Shown: positions 1-6,927, counted from the first letter of the stretch. The stretch is DNA of 17,315 nt from JBMOGA01 sp049318625 (GCA_049318625.1 JBMOGA010000070.1:1-17315), one strand, 5' to 3'. The notes: generated from the sequence alone by a model not told the origin. A program made the numbers and translations.

Positions 1-222
1 AGCCTCAACCGAGGATACGGGGCTACCGAAGACCCAAGTTCAACAACCTGCTAAGGTTGAAATAATCACTGATTCAGAGAAGTTTCCAAGTGTTTATCTG
101 CCGAATACGGATTGTTTGAATTATCCGTGTCGTGCACGCCACGGTTGTGTACGTCATTAACAGATCTTTGGTCTATTCAATCTAAACGTGGATTACACGA
201 CGTGTCCGTGTGCGGGGTTTCC
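1..222. other. Leader region upstream of the MCP-like gene, no gene seen
   Basis: This stretch is clearly richer in A+T than the rest of the window and shows no codon bias typical of its neighbours. An open frame runs through it from a TTG at 112, in phase with the MCP-like gene, but its codons lack the G/C-ending preference seen further downstream. I treat it as the promoter and leader region. I could not pick a convincing -35/-10 pair. Confidence 0.4.
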
Positions 223-1377
223 ATGCAACTTTTCAGATCGCCCGCTTCGGTTGATTCTCGACAACTACAGACGGCTCCCGATTCGATGATGCTTCAATCT
301 CGCCAAGGTTGTGAGGATGGTGAGGTCGCCGACCTGCTCCGGCGGCTCCTCGCGCTGTCGTCCGTGCAACGGCGGACCCTGGTCTCTCTGGTCAACGAGA
401 TCCAGATCGCCTCCACCCACATGGAGACCAGTGTCGAGCAGCTCTCCAATCAGTTCCGCAACGTCGCGGAGGCGACGCGGGAGCAATCGTCGGCCATCAA
501 TCAGCTGGCGAAGTCGGTCGGCAAGGTCGAGATCGAGGGAGAAGATATCCAGCTCGCTGATTTCGCGAGCAGTATCGGGGCGTCATTGTCCGACCTGATC
601 GAGAAAATCGTCCAATTATCCTCCCGTGGCGTTTCGATGGTCTATGCCCTCGACGACGTGCTGCTGGAGCTGAAATCGGTCGAGGACAGCGTCGGGAAAA
701 TCGGCGCGATCAACGAACTCACCAATCTTCTGGCCCTCAATGCGAAGATCGAGGCGGCGCGCTGCGGCGAGGCCGGGCGCGGCTTCTCGGTGGTCGCCGA
801 CGAACTCAGATCGCTGTCGAAGTCGGTCAACGTGTTGGCGCCGGCGATCAAGAAGCAGATCGATTCGATCTCCGGCGGGTTGCGCAAGAGCTATTCGCTG
901 CTGCGCGAGATCGCGACGCTCGACATGTCGGAGGAAAATCTCCAGGCGAACCTGCGTATCCGCAAGATGATGGCTGCGCTGGTCGAGCAGAACGGGCAGC
1001 TGGCAAGCGCGCTCGAGACCAACGCGGCGGCCACGGAGAAGATCACCAACCAGGTCGCTGCGGCGGTCGTCAGCATGCAGTTCCAGGATCGCACCAAGCA
1101 GCGGCTGGAAAACGTCAATACCGTGCTCGGCGTGCTCTCGACGGCGATCGAGACCATGGGCAGCGAGGCGGTGGCCAGCGGTGCCGTCGACCGGGTCGAC
1201 TCGGATGTCAACGAAGCATGGCTCAATCAGGTGATCGGACAGTGCACGCTCGGCGAGATGCGGGCGCGGTTCGTCAAGGGGATCATGGGCGACGGCCCGT
1301 CCGGGTCCCATGGTTCGGAACTCTCGGCGCCGGCAGCCGCTGCGACGGATGCCGACGACGGCGTGGAATTGTTTTGA
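223..1377 (+). CDS. Soluble methyl-accepting chemotaxis-like signalling protein
   Basis: A protein of about 384 residues with no hydrophobic membrane segment, so probably cytoplasmic. At 711-810 it carries the hallmark MCP hairpin tip (INELTNLLALNAKIEAARCG, then EAGRGFSVVADELRSL), the region that contacts CheA and CheW in canonical receptors. The rest is predicted helical coiled coil, and there is no recognisable sensory domain. Near the C terminus, the codons at 1075-1101 encode MQFQDRTKQ, which resembles the CheZ phosphatase active-site pattern with Asp and Gln four residues apart. The start is uncertain. ATG 223 follows a GGGG stretch at a reasonable distance. ATG 286 and TTG 112 are in-frame alternatives, and third-position GC only rises after about 310. 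A STAS gene follows 13 nt downstream, so this protein is probably the input component of the partner-switching module. Confidence 0.85.
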   Translation: MQLFRSPASVDSRQLQTAPDSMMLQSRQGCEDGEVADLLRRLLALSSVQRRTLVSLVNEIQIASTHMETSVEQLSNQFRNVAEATREQSSAINQLAKSVGKVEIEGEDIQLADFASSIGASLSDLIEKIVQLSSRGVSMVYALDDVLLELKSVEDSVGKIGAINELTNLLALNAKIEAARCGEAGRGFSVVADELRSLSKSVNVLAPAIKKQIDSISGGLRKSYSLLREIATLDMSEENLQANLRIRKMMAALVEQNGQLASALETNAAATEKITNQVAAAVVSMQFQDRTKQRLENVNTVLGVLSTAIETMGSEAVASGAVDRVDSDVNEAWLNQVIGQCTLGEMRARFVKGIMGDGPSGSHGSELSAPAAAATDADDGVELF

Positions 1378-1390
1378 GTAAGGAGTGAGC

Positions 1391-1696
1391 ATGCAAGTCG
1401 AAAAGCGGACCAACGAAACGGCCCTCGAGATCAAGTTCTCCGGGAACCTGAGTTTTTCCGACCACAGCGCCTTCCGGACGCCGCTGTCGGACGTCAGTCG
1501 GGACGGCGTGCGCAACTGCGTGTTCGACCTCTCCGGCCTGACGTCGATCGATTCGGCTGGTCTCGGCATGTTCATGATCGCCCGCGACGAGGCGGCCAAG
1601 AATGGCTGGAAGTTGACCATCAGGTCGCCGAAAGGGCGGGTGAAGACGCTGTTCGACATCGCCCGGTTCGACAAGCTGCTCGCCATCGAAGCCTGA
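1391..1696 (+). CDS. STAS-domain anti-sigma factor antagonist-like protein
   Basis: A 101-residue single-domain STAS protein of the SpoIIAA/RsbV type. The core motif DLSGLTSIDSAGLG is intact, with Asp54-Ser55, and Ser55 aligns with the serine phosphorylated by RsbW-type kinases. In this family the unphosphorylated form binds a partner (an anti-sigma kinase or another effector) and phosphorylation releases it. The ATG at 1391 has a strong AAGGAG Shine-Dalgarno at 1380-1385, so I prefer it over the in-frame GTG at 1385, which overlaps that site. It lies directly between the MCP-like gene and the phosphatase and kinase genes, which are its expected modifying enzymes. Family assignment is secure. 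The downstream partner is unknown. Confidence 0.93.
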   Translation: MQVEKRTNETALEIKFSGNLSFSDHSAFRTPLSDVSRDGVRNCVFDLSGLTSIDSAGLGMFMIARDEAAKNGWKLTIRSPKGRVKTLFDIARFDKLLAIEA

Positions 1697-1720
1697 TTCG
1701 TTTCCCAGGAAAAAAGTCCG

Positions 1721-2959
1721 ATGTTTGTTTGCCCGTTGACCGGGGCGGCGCCCAGCCTCGCCGCCGGTCCCGACGAGCGCGTCGATTCGAGCGTGTCGCG
1801 TGCCAAGGTTCTGATCGTCGGTGACGATCGGGAGTGCCGGGACCGGATCGCACGGCATTTGTGCGAAGCCGGGTTCGGCATGATCGAGGCCGCGGAAACC
1901 GTGGCCGGCGGCCTCGATGCGGCGCGGGCCTGGCAGCCCGAGCTCGTCATCACGGCTTGGCCGACGTCCGACCGTGAGAGCCTGGTGCTGTGCTCGCGGA
2001 TGCGGGCCGATCCGCGGGTGTCCAGCATTCCGGTGATCGTGCAGGCGGACCTGCGCGACCCGCGTGACCGCTTGGAGCTGTTCGCGGCCGGGGTCACGGA
2101 TGTGATAACGCTCTCCGCCGACCGCCACGAGTTGGTCAACCGGGTGCGGAACTACATCGAGCAGCACCGCCTGGTGGCGCGGCTCTCCGAGTATCAGCGC
2201 CGTGTCGACGAGGACTTGCGTTACGCCAGCTCCATGCAGGAGTCGATCCTGCCCAATGCCCTGGAAGTCGAACGGCTGAAGTTGCGCTATCCGATGGCGC
2301 TGTCGGCCTACTATGCGCCCTCGCACGGGCTCGGCGGTGATTTCTGGGGCGCCGAGGCGGTCGACGGCCACGGTCTCCGGCTCTACAGCGCCGATTTCGC
2401 GGGCCATGGTGTCGCGGCGGCGCTCAATACCTTCCGGCTGCACGCGCTCATCTCGCAGATTTCCGGCGAGATCCGCGATCCGGCCGCGTGGTTGACCTAC
2501 CTCAACACGGCCTTGTGCGATCTGCTGCCGACCGGGCAGTTCGCGACGATGTTCTGCGGGCTGTTCGATTTTTCGACATCGACGCTGACCTATGCGGCGG
2601 CGGCGGCGCCTTCGCCGCTGGTGCTGAGCGGTGGGGTCGATGCCGGCTTCCGCAATCTCGACGGTACGGGCTTCCCGTTGGGGGTCACCCGGGACGCGAC
2701 CTATCAGAACCATGTCGTCCCGTTCGGTCCCGGCAGCACGCTCATTCAATACAGCGATGCGCTGATCGAGACGCCGAGCGTGGAGAACCCCGCCTTCACC
2801 GTGGAGACGCTGTGCACGTTCCTCGATACGCTGAAGGACGAGCGCGTCGTCGATGTCTACGAAAAAGCCCTGTTGACGGAGCTCGGGCGCCGCTCGTGGC
2901 TCAAGCCTGCAGATGACCTGACAATTGTAACACTTCGCCACGTTGGAGACGAGCGATGA
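1721..2959 (+). CDS. PP2C (SpoIIE/RsbU-type) serine phosphatase with degenerate receiver domain
   Basis: A protein of 412 residues. Residues about 28-145 fold-match a response-regulator receiver: the acidic pair Asp35-Asp36 is present, but the phospho-acceptor position reads VITAWP with Ala79 instead of Asp, and the usual Lys of the KP motif is replaced (VITLSAD, Leu131). It should not be phosphorylated in the normal way. A helical linker (about 146-180) leads to a SpoIIE-type PP2C domain with the metal-binding motifs intact: GGDFW (205-209), ADFAGHG (224-230) and the final DDLTIVTLR (398-406). The phosphatase is therefore predicted active, most likely dephosphorylating the upstream STAS protein. 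ATG 1721 has AGGA 10 nt upstream. The stop overlaps the next start by 4 nt (ATGA), which suggests translational coupling with the kinase. Confidence 0.92.
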   Translation: MFVCPLTGAAPSLAAGPDERVDSSVSRAKVLIVGDDRECRDRIARHLCEAGFGMIEAAETVAGGLDAARAWQPELVITAWPTSDRESLVLCSRMRADPRVSSIPVIVQADLRDPRDRLELFAAGVTDVITLSADRHELVNRVRNYIEQHRLVARLSEYQRRVDEDLRYASSMQESILPNALEVERLKLRYPMALSAYYAPSHGLGGDFWGAEAVDGHGLRLYSADFAGHGVAAALNTFRLHALISQISGEIRDPAAWLTYLNTALCDLLPTGQFATMFCGLFDFSTSTLTYAAAAAPSPLVLSGGVDAGFRNLDGTGFPLGVTRDATYQNHVVPFGPGSTLIQYSDALIETPSVENPAFTVETLCTFLDTLKDERVVDVYEKALLTELGRRSWLKPADDLTIVTLRHVGDER

Positions 2960-3897
2960 GCGTTGATACGTTGTGCCCCGAGGCGCCGGCGGACCGGGAC
3001 GGGGCCGTGGCTTTGAGCCGTGTGGTGATCGTCGGTGACGATGCCGAAGACCTCGCCCAGTCCACCGAGCGGCTGACGGAACTCGGCTATCGCTCGCGCG
3101 ACATCGACCTGCCCGGCTCGCAATCCGAGGCGGAGCCACCGCCGCGCGATGTCGATTGCGATATCGAGGTCGTCGGGGCCGCGCTCAACCTCGGCGAGAT
3201 CGAGGACTACCTCAACGCGCGGCGCAGCCAGCGGACCGGCACCCGCGCGACCATCATCGTCCAGACCCGCCACCTCACGGCCGCCGATCGGCGCAAGCTG
3301 ATCAAGTCGGGCGCTCACTACCTGCTGGCGATGCCGGTCAGCGACGCGATCCTGCATCGCATCGTGCGCACGGCGCTGGCGGATGCGGCGACCGCGGATT
3401 CGATCCAGGACTTCATCTCGAGCCACAAGTCGGCGATCGGCCGGATGGTGACCGGCGTGTTCGAGATCCAGACGCTCGACGAGGCACAGAAGCTCTCGAC
3501 CATGCTGGCAACCCACTATCCGGTGCCGGACCTGGTCGTGACGGGCATCTGGGAGCTGCTGTCGAACGCGGTCGAGCACGGCAACTTGGAGATCGACTTC
3601 GATCAGAAGATGGATCTTCTGGAGCGCGGCATTTTCCAGGACGAGATCACGCGGCGGCTCGGCACGCCGAAATACGCGGGCCGGGTGGCGCGCGTCGAGT
3701 TCGAGCGGGCGGCCGACTGCATCCGCCTGCGGGTAACCGACCAGGGCCAGGGCTTCGATTACGAGAAGTTCCTGGCCGCCGACATCCCGATGAACCGGCC
3801 GAACGGGCGGGGCATTTTCATCGCCGGCAAGCTGTGCTTCGAGCAGCTCAAGTACAGCGGCAAGGGCAACATCGTTGAAGGGGTGATCTCGGTCTGA
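2956..3897 (+). CDS. RsbW-like HATPase anti-sigma/serine kinase with degenerate receiver domain
   Basis: A protein of 313 residues. The N-terminal part (about 21-140) resembles a receiver: it starts VVIVGDDAED, but the phospho-acceptor region reads DIEVVGAALN with no Asp, and the KP motif has become YLLAMPVSD. It is thus a second pseudo-receiver. The C-terminal part (about 175-313) is a GHKL ATPase of the RsbW/SpoIIAB kind, with N-box ELLSNAVEHGN (200-210), G1 box DQGQGF (262-267) and G2-like GRGIFIAGK (284-292). It lacks a histidine phosphorylation (DHp) domain, so it should be a protein-serine kinase or binding switch rather than a histidine kinase. The expected substrate is the STAS protein Ser55. 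It overlaps the phosphatase gene by ATGA at 2956-2959. The target that it would sequester is not visible nearby. Confidence 0.9.
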   Translation: MSVDTLCPEAPADRDGAVALSRVVIVGDDAEDLAQSTERLTELGYRSRDIDLPGSQSEAEPPPRDVDCDIEVVGAALNLGEIEDYLNARRSQRTGTRATIIVQTRHLTAADRRKLIKSGAHYLLAMPVSDAILHRIVRTALADAATADSIQDFISSHKSAIGRMVTGVFEIQTLDEAQKLSTMLATHYPVPDLVVTGIWELLSNAVEHGNLEIDFDQKMDLLERGIFQDEITRRLGTPKYAGRVARVEFERAADCIRLRVTDQGQGFDYEKFLAADIPMNRPNGRGIFIAGKLCFEQLKYSGKGNIVEGVISV

Positions 3898-4016
3898 GCG
3901 GCTGCGGGGCTGGCCATGCGGCTCGAAATCGGCTAGTCGATGTGCCTCTCTGCGATGCGGCCGGAGTGGCCAGTTCGTCGCGCCTCGCAGCAGCCGGTCG
4001 AGCCGGCACGAGGAGC
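3898..4016. other. Intergenic gap before tRNA-Gly
   Basis: I see no open frame with coding character, no clear terminator with a T tract and no convincing promoter in this 119-nt gap between the kinase gene and the tRNA gene. Confidence 0.4.
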
Positions 4017-4090
4017 GCGGGTGTAGCTCAATGGTAGAGCAACAGCCTTCCAAGCTGATGACGAGGGTTCGATTCCCTTCACCCGCTCCA
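4017..4090 (+). tRNA. tRNA-Gly (anticodon TCC)
   Basis: A complete 74-nt cloverleaf with the CCA end encoded. The acceptor stem GCGGGTG pairs with CACCCGC (4080-4086), the discriminator base is T4087, and CCA is at 4088-4090. The D arm is GCTC/GAGC. The anticodon loop CTTCCAA spans 4047-4053 with anticodon TCC at 4049-4051. The T arm contains GGTTCGATTCC. It reads GGA and, by wobble, GGG. The top pair of the anticodon stem is an A-A mismatch, leaving four pairs. No integrase or duplicated 3' end was seen that would mark it as an attachment site. Confidence 0.96.
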
Positions 4091-4350
4091 ATTCCAACGT
4101 GTCTCAGTTCGGTCCCATCAATTCATGACCTCGGCCTCCGCCTCCGCAATCCAAGGCTTTGACGGACGAGTGCTGCAAGCTCCGCCCTATCCCGCTATGT
4201 GCGGCCTTCAATGCCCTGGTGCCACGACAGAGTTGCGACTGGGGGGCACGGGGATGCGGACAGGCTCGCTTCGAGCTCGGCGGGCGTGATGGCACGGATG
4301 GCACCCGCGCCTGTCGAGCCAGGGCAAACCCCGGCGTGGTGTGCCTGCGT
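4091..4350. other. Intergenic stretch between tRNA-Gly and cinA-like gene, nothing recognised
   Basis: Open frames cross this 260-nt stretch on both strands, but none has a plausible ribosome binding site together with recognisable protein sequence. I see no terminator, repeat or RNA gene. Confidence 0.4.
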
Positions 4351-4839
4351 CTAACGAGCGGCCTCGATGGTCTCGGCCAGGGCCGTCAGGGCGTGCAGAG
4401 CGAACACCCGCATGTTGCCTCGCCGGTCGGCGCTCGCGGTCTCGAGCGTGAGGACCCGGCTGCGTGGGCCGCTGACCGCGATGCAGGAATGACCCGCAGC
4501 ATCGCCATAGCGGTTGCCCGTTGGGCCGGCGGCGCCGGTCTCCGACAGGCCCCATACGGCGCCGAGGCGTTCGCGTGCTCGTTCGGCGAGCAATAGCGCA
4601 TAGGGCTCGCTGGCGGCGCGGAAGCCCTTCATGTCGTCGGGCGTGATGGCGAGCAGCCCCGAACGCGCATTGACCGTGTAGACGACGGCGGCGCCGAGAA
4701 AGTAGTCGGAGGCGCCGGGGATCGCCAGCAGGCTGGCGGCAATGAGCCCGCCGGTCGAGGATTCGGCCACGGCAAGGCTCTCGCCGCGGGCGCGGAGGAG
4801 GCCGGCGATCTTCTCGGCCGTCGGTGCAAGGCTGTCCAT
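4351..4839 (-). CDS. CinA C-terminal-type nicotinamide-nucleotide amidase (PncC family)
   Basis: A 162-residue stand-alone CinA C-terminal domain. This family hydrolyses nicotinamide mononucleotide to nicotinate mononucleotide and ammonia, feeding the pyridine nucleotide cycle in the cytoplasm. Family motifs are visible: AESSTGGLIAASLLAIPGAS near the N terminus (the common form is AESCTGG, here with Ser for Cys) and GLSETGAAGPTG in the second half. The length matches single-domain PncC proteins. The ATG at 4839 is preceded by a good GGGAGG ribosome binding site around 4846-4851. A small unknown gene ends 27 nt upstream on the same strand, so the two are probably co-transcribed. The family is sure. 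NMN as substrate is inferred from the family. Confidence 0.9.
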   Translation of the reverse strand: MDSLAPTAEKIAGLLRARGESLAVAESSTGGLIAASLLAIPGASDYFLGAAVVYTVNARSGLLAITPDDMKGFRAASEPYALLLAERARERLGAVWGLSETGAAGPTGNRYGDAAGHSCIAVSGPRSRVLTLETASADRRGNMRVFALHALTALAETIEAAR

Positions 4840-4866
4840 GGTCGACCCTCCCGTTGGGCGGTCAGC

Positions 4867-5148
4867 CTACCATCGCGAGACGCGGGCCGCAGTAGAGGCC
4901 GTCGGCGTGGCGGAGGCCCGTGCAACGCTGCGCCCGCCTTCGGGATGGTCCAGAAAGCTGCTGCGCAGGCTCTTGTAGACGGGTGGCACGGAGATCTTCT
5001 CGACGATCACGCGCGGGCTGCCGTTGTCGTCTGTCTCGTCTTCGACGTGAACAATGATCTGGAAGTTCGGGTAGCGGGCGCGCTCCTCGTCCAGCCGCGC
5101 GCCGCGAATGTCGTCGATCTCTTCGGGGGTCAGCACTCTGCGGGCCAT
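4867..5148 (-). CDS. Small conserved-looking hypothetical protein
   Basis: A 93-residue protein I cannot assign to a family. It begins MARRVLTPEEIDDIRGARLD, is rich in acidic and basic residues in its first half and contains a likely strand (FQIIVHVEDE). A Ser/Thr/Arg-rich tail follows about residue 70. There is no signal peptide or membrane segment, so it should be cytoplasmic. The ATG at 5148 has a strong AGGGAGG ribosome binding site about 5 nt upstream. A longer in-frame extension to 5214 lacks such a site. It sits 27 nt upstream of the CinA-like gene on the same strand, which suggests an operon but gives no functional clue by itself. Confidence 0.7.
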   Translation of the reverse strand: MARRVLTPEEIDDIRGARLDEERARYPNFQIIVHVEDETDDNGSPRVIVEKISVPPVYKSLRSSFLDHPEGGRSVARASATPTASTAARVSRW

Positions 5149-5173
5149 GGTCGCCTCCCTAACGTCTAGACAT

Positions 5174-5202
5174 CTTAATGGTTGCGTCGCCGAAAAATGC
5201 AA
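5174..5202 (-). promoter_or_regulatory. Possible sigma-70-type promoter for the hypothetical-cinA pair
   Basis: On the minus strand TTGCAT (5202-5197) and ATTAAG (5179-5174) are separated by 17 nt. They lie just upstream of the ribosome binding site of the gene starting at 5148. The -10 match is weak, so this is only a candidate. Confidence 0.25.
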
Positions 5203-5234
5203 GGGCCATGCCAAAGATTGCGGGGCGATTTCGT

Positions 5235-5276
5235 CTCAACTTGAGCGAGAAGTGGCCGCCGCATCATGCGGTGGCC
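5235..5276. repeat. Two adjacent inverted repeats
   Basis: CTCAACTTGAG (5235-5245) is a perfect odd palindrome. It is followed at 5254-5276 by a second inverted repeat with 11-nt arms around C5265, in which only the G5258/T5272 pair is non-Watson-Crick. They lie between the glutamine amidotransferase stop and the small hypothetical gene, both on the minus strand. They could be an operator or an RNA hairpin. No T tract follows in either direction, so a classical terminator is not supported. Confidence 0.4.
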
Positions 5277-5344
5277 TGCGGGCCGTTGCGGAACATGGTG
5301 GTCCGGCGCTGCGTCACGTCCTGCGACGGCACGGCGCTGTTCGG

Positions 5345-6073
5345 CTATCTGGCGTGCCGGCGGGCGGCATCAGGGGGGGAGGGCTCAGCCGTACGCGCGT
5401 CGAGGAAACGCCCGATCCAGCCCGCGACCCGGGCGCAGTCGTCAGGCGCGGCATAGGACGAGATCGCGGGTTCCGACTGGGGGCCGTAGACGTCGCGTCG
5501 CGCCGTGATCAGTGCGGTCGCAAAGTCGCATCCGAATTCGGGGTGGGCCTGGAACGAAATGGCGTCGCCGTAGTCGAGCCCGGCATAGGGGGTGAAGGCG
5601 CTCGTCAGCGTGACGCGGGCTCCCGGCGGGGCGGTGACCACCTGATCCTGGTGCGACGCAGGAATGTCGACGTGCGCGACGTCGTCCATCCACGGCGCGC
5701 GGTCCTTCACGTCGTAGCGGTGCAGTCCGATGCCCCAGCCCTTCGGCGATTTGATTACGGTGCCGCCGAAGGCTTGCGCCATCGCCTGGTGGCCGAAGCA
5801 GATGCCGACGAGCTTGGCGCGTCCGCGGGCGTGGGCCAGGAAGCCGATCAGTCCGGCGATCCAGGGCAGGTCGTCGTAGACGCCGGCCGGCGAGCCCGTG
5901 ATCATGTAGGCGTCGCAGGCCTCGGCGCGGGCCGGAAGCGTGCCGGCCGTCACATCGTAAATCGACGTGTGCCGCCCGGCCCTCACCAATCTTTCGACCA
6001 TCGCGCCATAGCTGCCGTACTGGTCCAGAAGGGCTGCCGGCGGCGCGCCGCATTGCAGGATGCCGACCTTCAT
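5345..6073 (-). CDS. Class I glutamine amidotransferase-like protein (GMP synthase-like)
   Basis: A 242-residue single-domain class I glutamine amidotransferase. The nucleophile elbow GICFGHQ places Cys92, and the His-x-Glu pair is in AHPEFG (His177, Glu179), so the Cys-His-Glu triad is complete. The oxyanion-loop region (MITGSPAGVYDD) is also visible. Stand-alone members of this family transfer or release ammonia from glutamine or cleave gamma-glutamyl compounds, and their true substrates are often unknown. The ATG at 6073 (MKVGILQCG) is chosen because the family fold begins with that strand. An in-frame extension to 6184 reads as low-complexity Arg/Gly-rich sequence and is unlikely. A weak GGGTGG-like site precedes the start. 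There is no partner synthetase gene nearby. Confidence 0.88.
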   Translation of the reverse strand: MKVGILQCGAPPAALLDQYGSYGAMVERLVRAGRHTSIYDVTAGTLPARAEACDAYMITGSPAGVYDDLPWIAGLIGFLAHARGRAKLVGICFGHQAMAQAFGGTVIKSPKGWGIGLHRYDVKDRAPWMDDVAHVDIPASHQDQVVTAPPGARVTLTSAFTPYAGLDYGDAISFQAHPEFGCDFATALITARRDVYGPQSEPAISSYAAPDDCARVAGWIGRFLDARTAEPSPPDAARRHAR

Positions 6074-6342
6074 GCCGCCACCCGCCCGGCCGCGGGGGCC
6101 GCGCTGACCATGGCTTCCAGGATCATCGCGTGTCTCATTGTTGTGATGCACGGCGCCGAGGCCCGAGCGATGGCCGGAGCGCACGCCGAACGTGTGTCAT
6201 CGCGAAAGGGCTGCGGCCACATGATCGCCTTTCGAACGGACGACGCGCGGTTCGGCGCCGCCTGCTCCACCGATTTGAGCGGCCGGGCGTGGGCAGGCCC
6301 GGCCGACGTCGTGTGCGGTACCGTGCTGGTTGAGCGCCAACC
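6074..6342. other. Intergenic stretch with a small hairpin, no gene recognised
   Basis: This 269-nt region lies between two minus-strand genes. The only structure I noted is GGTTGAGCGCCAACC (5-nt arms) just after the stop of the small secreted protein gene at 6343. It has no T tract and is a weak terminator candidate at best. Frames through the region look like shadows. Confidence 0.35.
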
Positions 6343-6636
6343 TTACAGGCAGGCCTTCTGGGTGGCCTTGCAATACTGCAGCGCGCCGGTGCTGTCGGGG
6401 CCGCATTTCAGCGTGATCGCGCCGGAGGCCGTCCGGTTGTCGCCCTTGATGGAGTTCTTGAGCGCGGCCTCGGCCATGAACTTGGCGAGGTCCTGGGTGA
6501 CCATCGTCGCCTCGCCGCCCGCGACCACGCATTTGGCGCCCTTCGCGGCCTTCTTCTCTTGGGCGCCGGCGGCCCCGGCCGCGCCGATCGTGAACAGGGC
6601 GGCGACCGCCAGCGTCACAAACTTCGTCGACGTCAT
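6343..6636 (-). CDS. Small secreted cysteine-containing hypothetical protein
   Basis: A 97-residue protein starting MTSTKFVTLAVAALFTIGAA with a clear Sec signal peptide and a likely cleavage after AGA (around residue 25), before QEKKAAKG. The mature part is about 70 residues. It has four cysteines (KCVVAG, LKCGPD, YCKATQ and KAC near the C terminus), an even number compatible with two disulfides in the periplasm. I do not recognise the family. ATG 6636 is preceded by GGGAG about 10 nt upstream. The in-frame ATG at 6651 has no such site. It diverges from the sigma-54-linked transporter operon, but nothing shows that it shares its function. Confidence 0.75.
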   Translation of the reverse strand: MTSTKFVTLAVAALFTIGAAGAAGAQEKKAAKGAKCVVAGGEATMVTQDLAKFMAEAALKNSIKGDNRTASGAITLKCGPDSTGALQYCKATQKACL

Positions 6637-6851
6637 GTCATGAACTCCCATGGCTTGCGACCGGCCCGAACCGGGAGGTCGGCAGCAACCTTACGGAGCG
6701 CCCGTCGGCTGCGCCAGCCTCGGCGCCGCCGGTTGTGAGTGGTTTGCGCGCACTCCTGTGCCGCCCGGGCCCCACAGGGGCTGTGCCGTCTCGTCCGCGA
6801 GCGTCGGCGGGTGGCCGGATCATGGCAACGCGTGCCTAGCGAACAGGCAAG

Positions 6852-6886
6852 TTGCACACAAACTTGTATGCAATATCGCATGCATG
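6852..6886. promoter_or_regulatory. Candidate operator/enhancer cluster (TTG-N4-CAA, TGCA repeats)
   Basis: Two TTG-N4-CAA elements lie 12 nt apart: TTGCACACAA (6852-6861) and TTGTATGCAA (6864-6873). The second is a palindrome with one mismatch. Together they contain the inverted repeat TTGCA-N12-TGCAA. GCATGC and ATGCAT follow at 6878-6885. The cluster is about 100-130 nt upstream of the predicted sigma-54 start, a usual place for enhancer-binding activators. Short symmetric sites with GT/AC half-sites are also typical of FCD-type GntR regulators, one of which is encoded at the operon end. Which protein binds here is inference. Confidence 0.45.
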
Positions 6887-6927
6887 TTTGGAGTTGGAAG
6901 GCTGATGGAGGCAATAAAAATGATATA

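Noticed and set aside
616..2139. Long minus-strand open frame opposite the MCP-like, STAS and phosphatase genes
   Set aside because: It is a shadow of high-GC genes: Arg/Ser/His-rich, with no recognisable family, and it crosses three well-supported plus-strand genes.
4017..4090. tRNA-Gly as an integration site for a mobile element
   Set aside because: I saw no integrase gene and no second copy of the tRNA 3' end in the window.
5108..6643. 511-codon plus-strand open frame across the glutamine amidotransferase region
   Set aside because: It runs antisense to the complete Cys-His-Glu amidotransferase and the small secreted protein, and shows no family motif.
6750..6761. GCACTCCTGTGC as an NtrC binding site
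   Set aside because: The half-sites are separated by 4 nt instead of the 7 nt of the GCAC-N7-GTGC consensus.
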